A stretch of 64,000 bases of DNA from Streptomyces sp. WM4235 (lineage in GTDB: Bacteria > Actinomycetota > Actinomycetes > Streptomycetales > Streptomycetaceae), in assembly GCF_001279725.1 (NCBI RefSeq), contig NZ_LGDE01000204.1:1-64000 (forward strand), in the 5' to 3' direction. How positions within the stretch are numbered: the stretch's first letter is position 1; every line of letters begins with the position of its first letter. Positions 63,973 through 64,000 of the stretch are shown in pieces. Made by a program: the position numbers and the translations under genes. The notes under the pieces were generated by a model. It was not told where the DNA came from and did no database searches. It was given only the letters and a program-made list of their open reading frames with translations.

Positions 63973-64000
63973 CCGAGACATGACGCCTGGTCAAGCGTTC

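Noticed and set aside
63697..63981. 94-codon frame overlapping fxsA in another phase
   Set aside because: It lacks the FxSxx ending and the leader motif, and its start overlaps the predicted promoter.

Overview
The window is chromosomal DNA of a Streptomyces-type actinomycete. It has high GC with strong G/C bias at third codon positions, many GTG starts, ATGA/GTGA start-stop overlaps, purine-rich Shine-Dalgarno (SD) sites and several probable leaderless starts. It also carries family markers typical of Streptomyces, such as several SepF-like proteins, DmdR/IdeR-type iron control and streptogrisin-like proteases. From memory, the order recN - pyrG - ald - parA - scpA/scpB - rluB - tyrA - cmk - der matches the conserved core arm of Streptomyces chromosomes. 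I could not run a comparison.

Layout. 1-7 kb: 3' part of a TPR protein with an RG/D-rich repeat N-terminus, a DUF1015 protein, a HAD-IIA phosphatase, and an iron-box-controlled two-permease plus ATPase siderophore importer. 7-12.6 kb: tlyA-nadK-recN genome-maintenance run and a GT4 glycosyltransferase. 12.6-17.6 kb (minus): a PucR-type regulator, an FAD-linked oxidase and a GH15 trehalase/glucoamylase. 18-24 kb: pyrG, a Nudix hydrolase, a STAND-type NTPase with TPRs, and ald. 24.2-29.2 kb: parA, a small ribbon-helix-helix-like protein, scpA, scpB and rluB, which form one tightly packed chromosome-organisation operon.

29.3-32.8 kb is a compact NAD salvage operon: pnuC-nadR-nrtR-draG, every junction a 4-nt overlap. 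It has a palindromic operator over the -10 box and converges on an RlaP-like nucleotidyltransferase. 33-45 kb holds a Rieske protein, DUF952, a YidB/DUF937 protein, a 156-bp palindromic intergenic element, tyrA-cmk-plsC-der, an Rpf/LysM protein, an Mtb12-like lipoprotein and a WYL regulator. A PAP2 phosphatase in this stretch has a C-terminus that contains an inverted, ~91% identical 119-bp copy of the WYL gene. 45-53.6 kb: a membrane glycosyltransferase, an MFS exporter, a glutaryl-CoA dehydrogenase-like enzyme, a SepF paralogue, a DUF5685 protein with a cysteine-packed tail, DUF1684, and a streptogrisin-type protease.

The most interesting region is 53.7-63.9 kb. On the minus strand an apparent operon begins with a short peptide ending ...FNSAL. 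It continues with a radical SAM/SPASM maturase, an AAC(3)-like acetyltransferase, a TIR-like protein, a 1,327-aa ParA-TIR-NB-ARC-TPR protein and a DUF4231/SLATT membrane protein. A SLOG protein converges on its end. This is an FxSxx-COOH (Fxs) cyclophane RiPP locus. The peptide and maturase class is known. The biological role of joining the peptide to TIR/STAND/SLATT conflict-type proteins is not established and is the best lead here.
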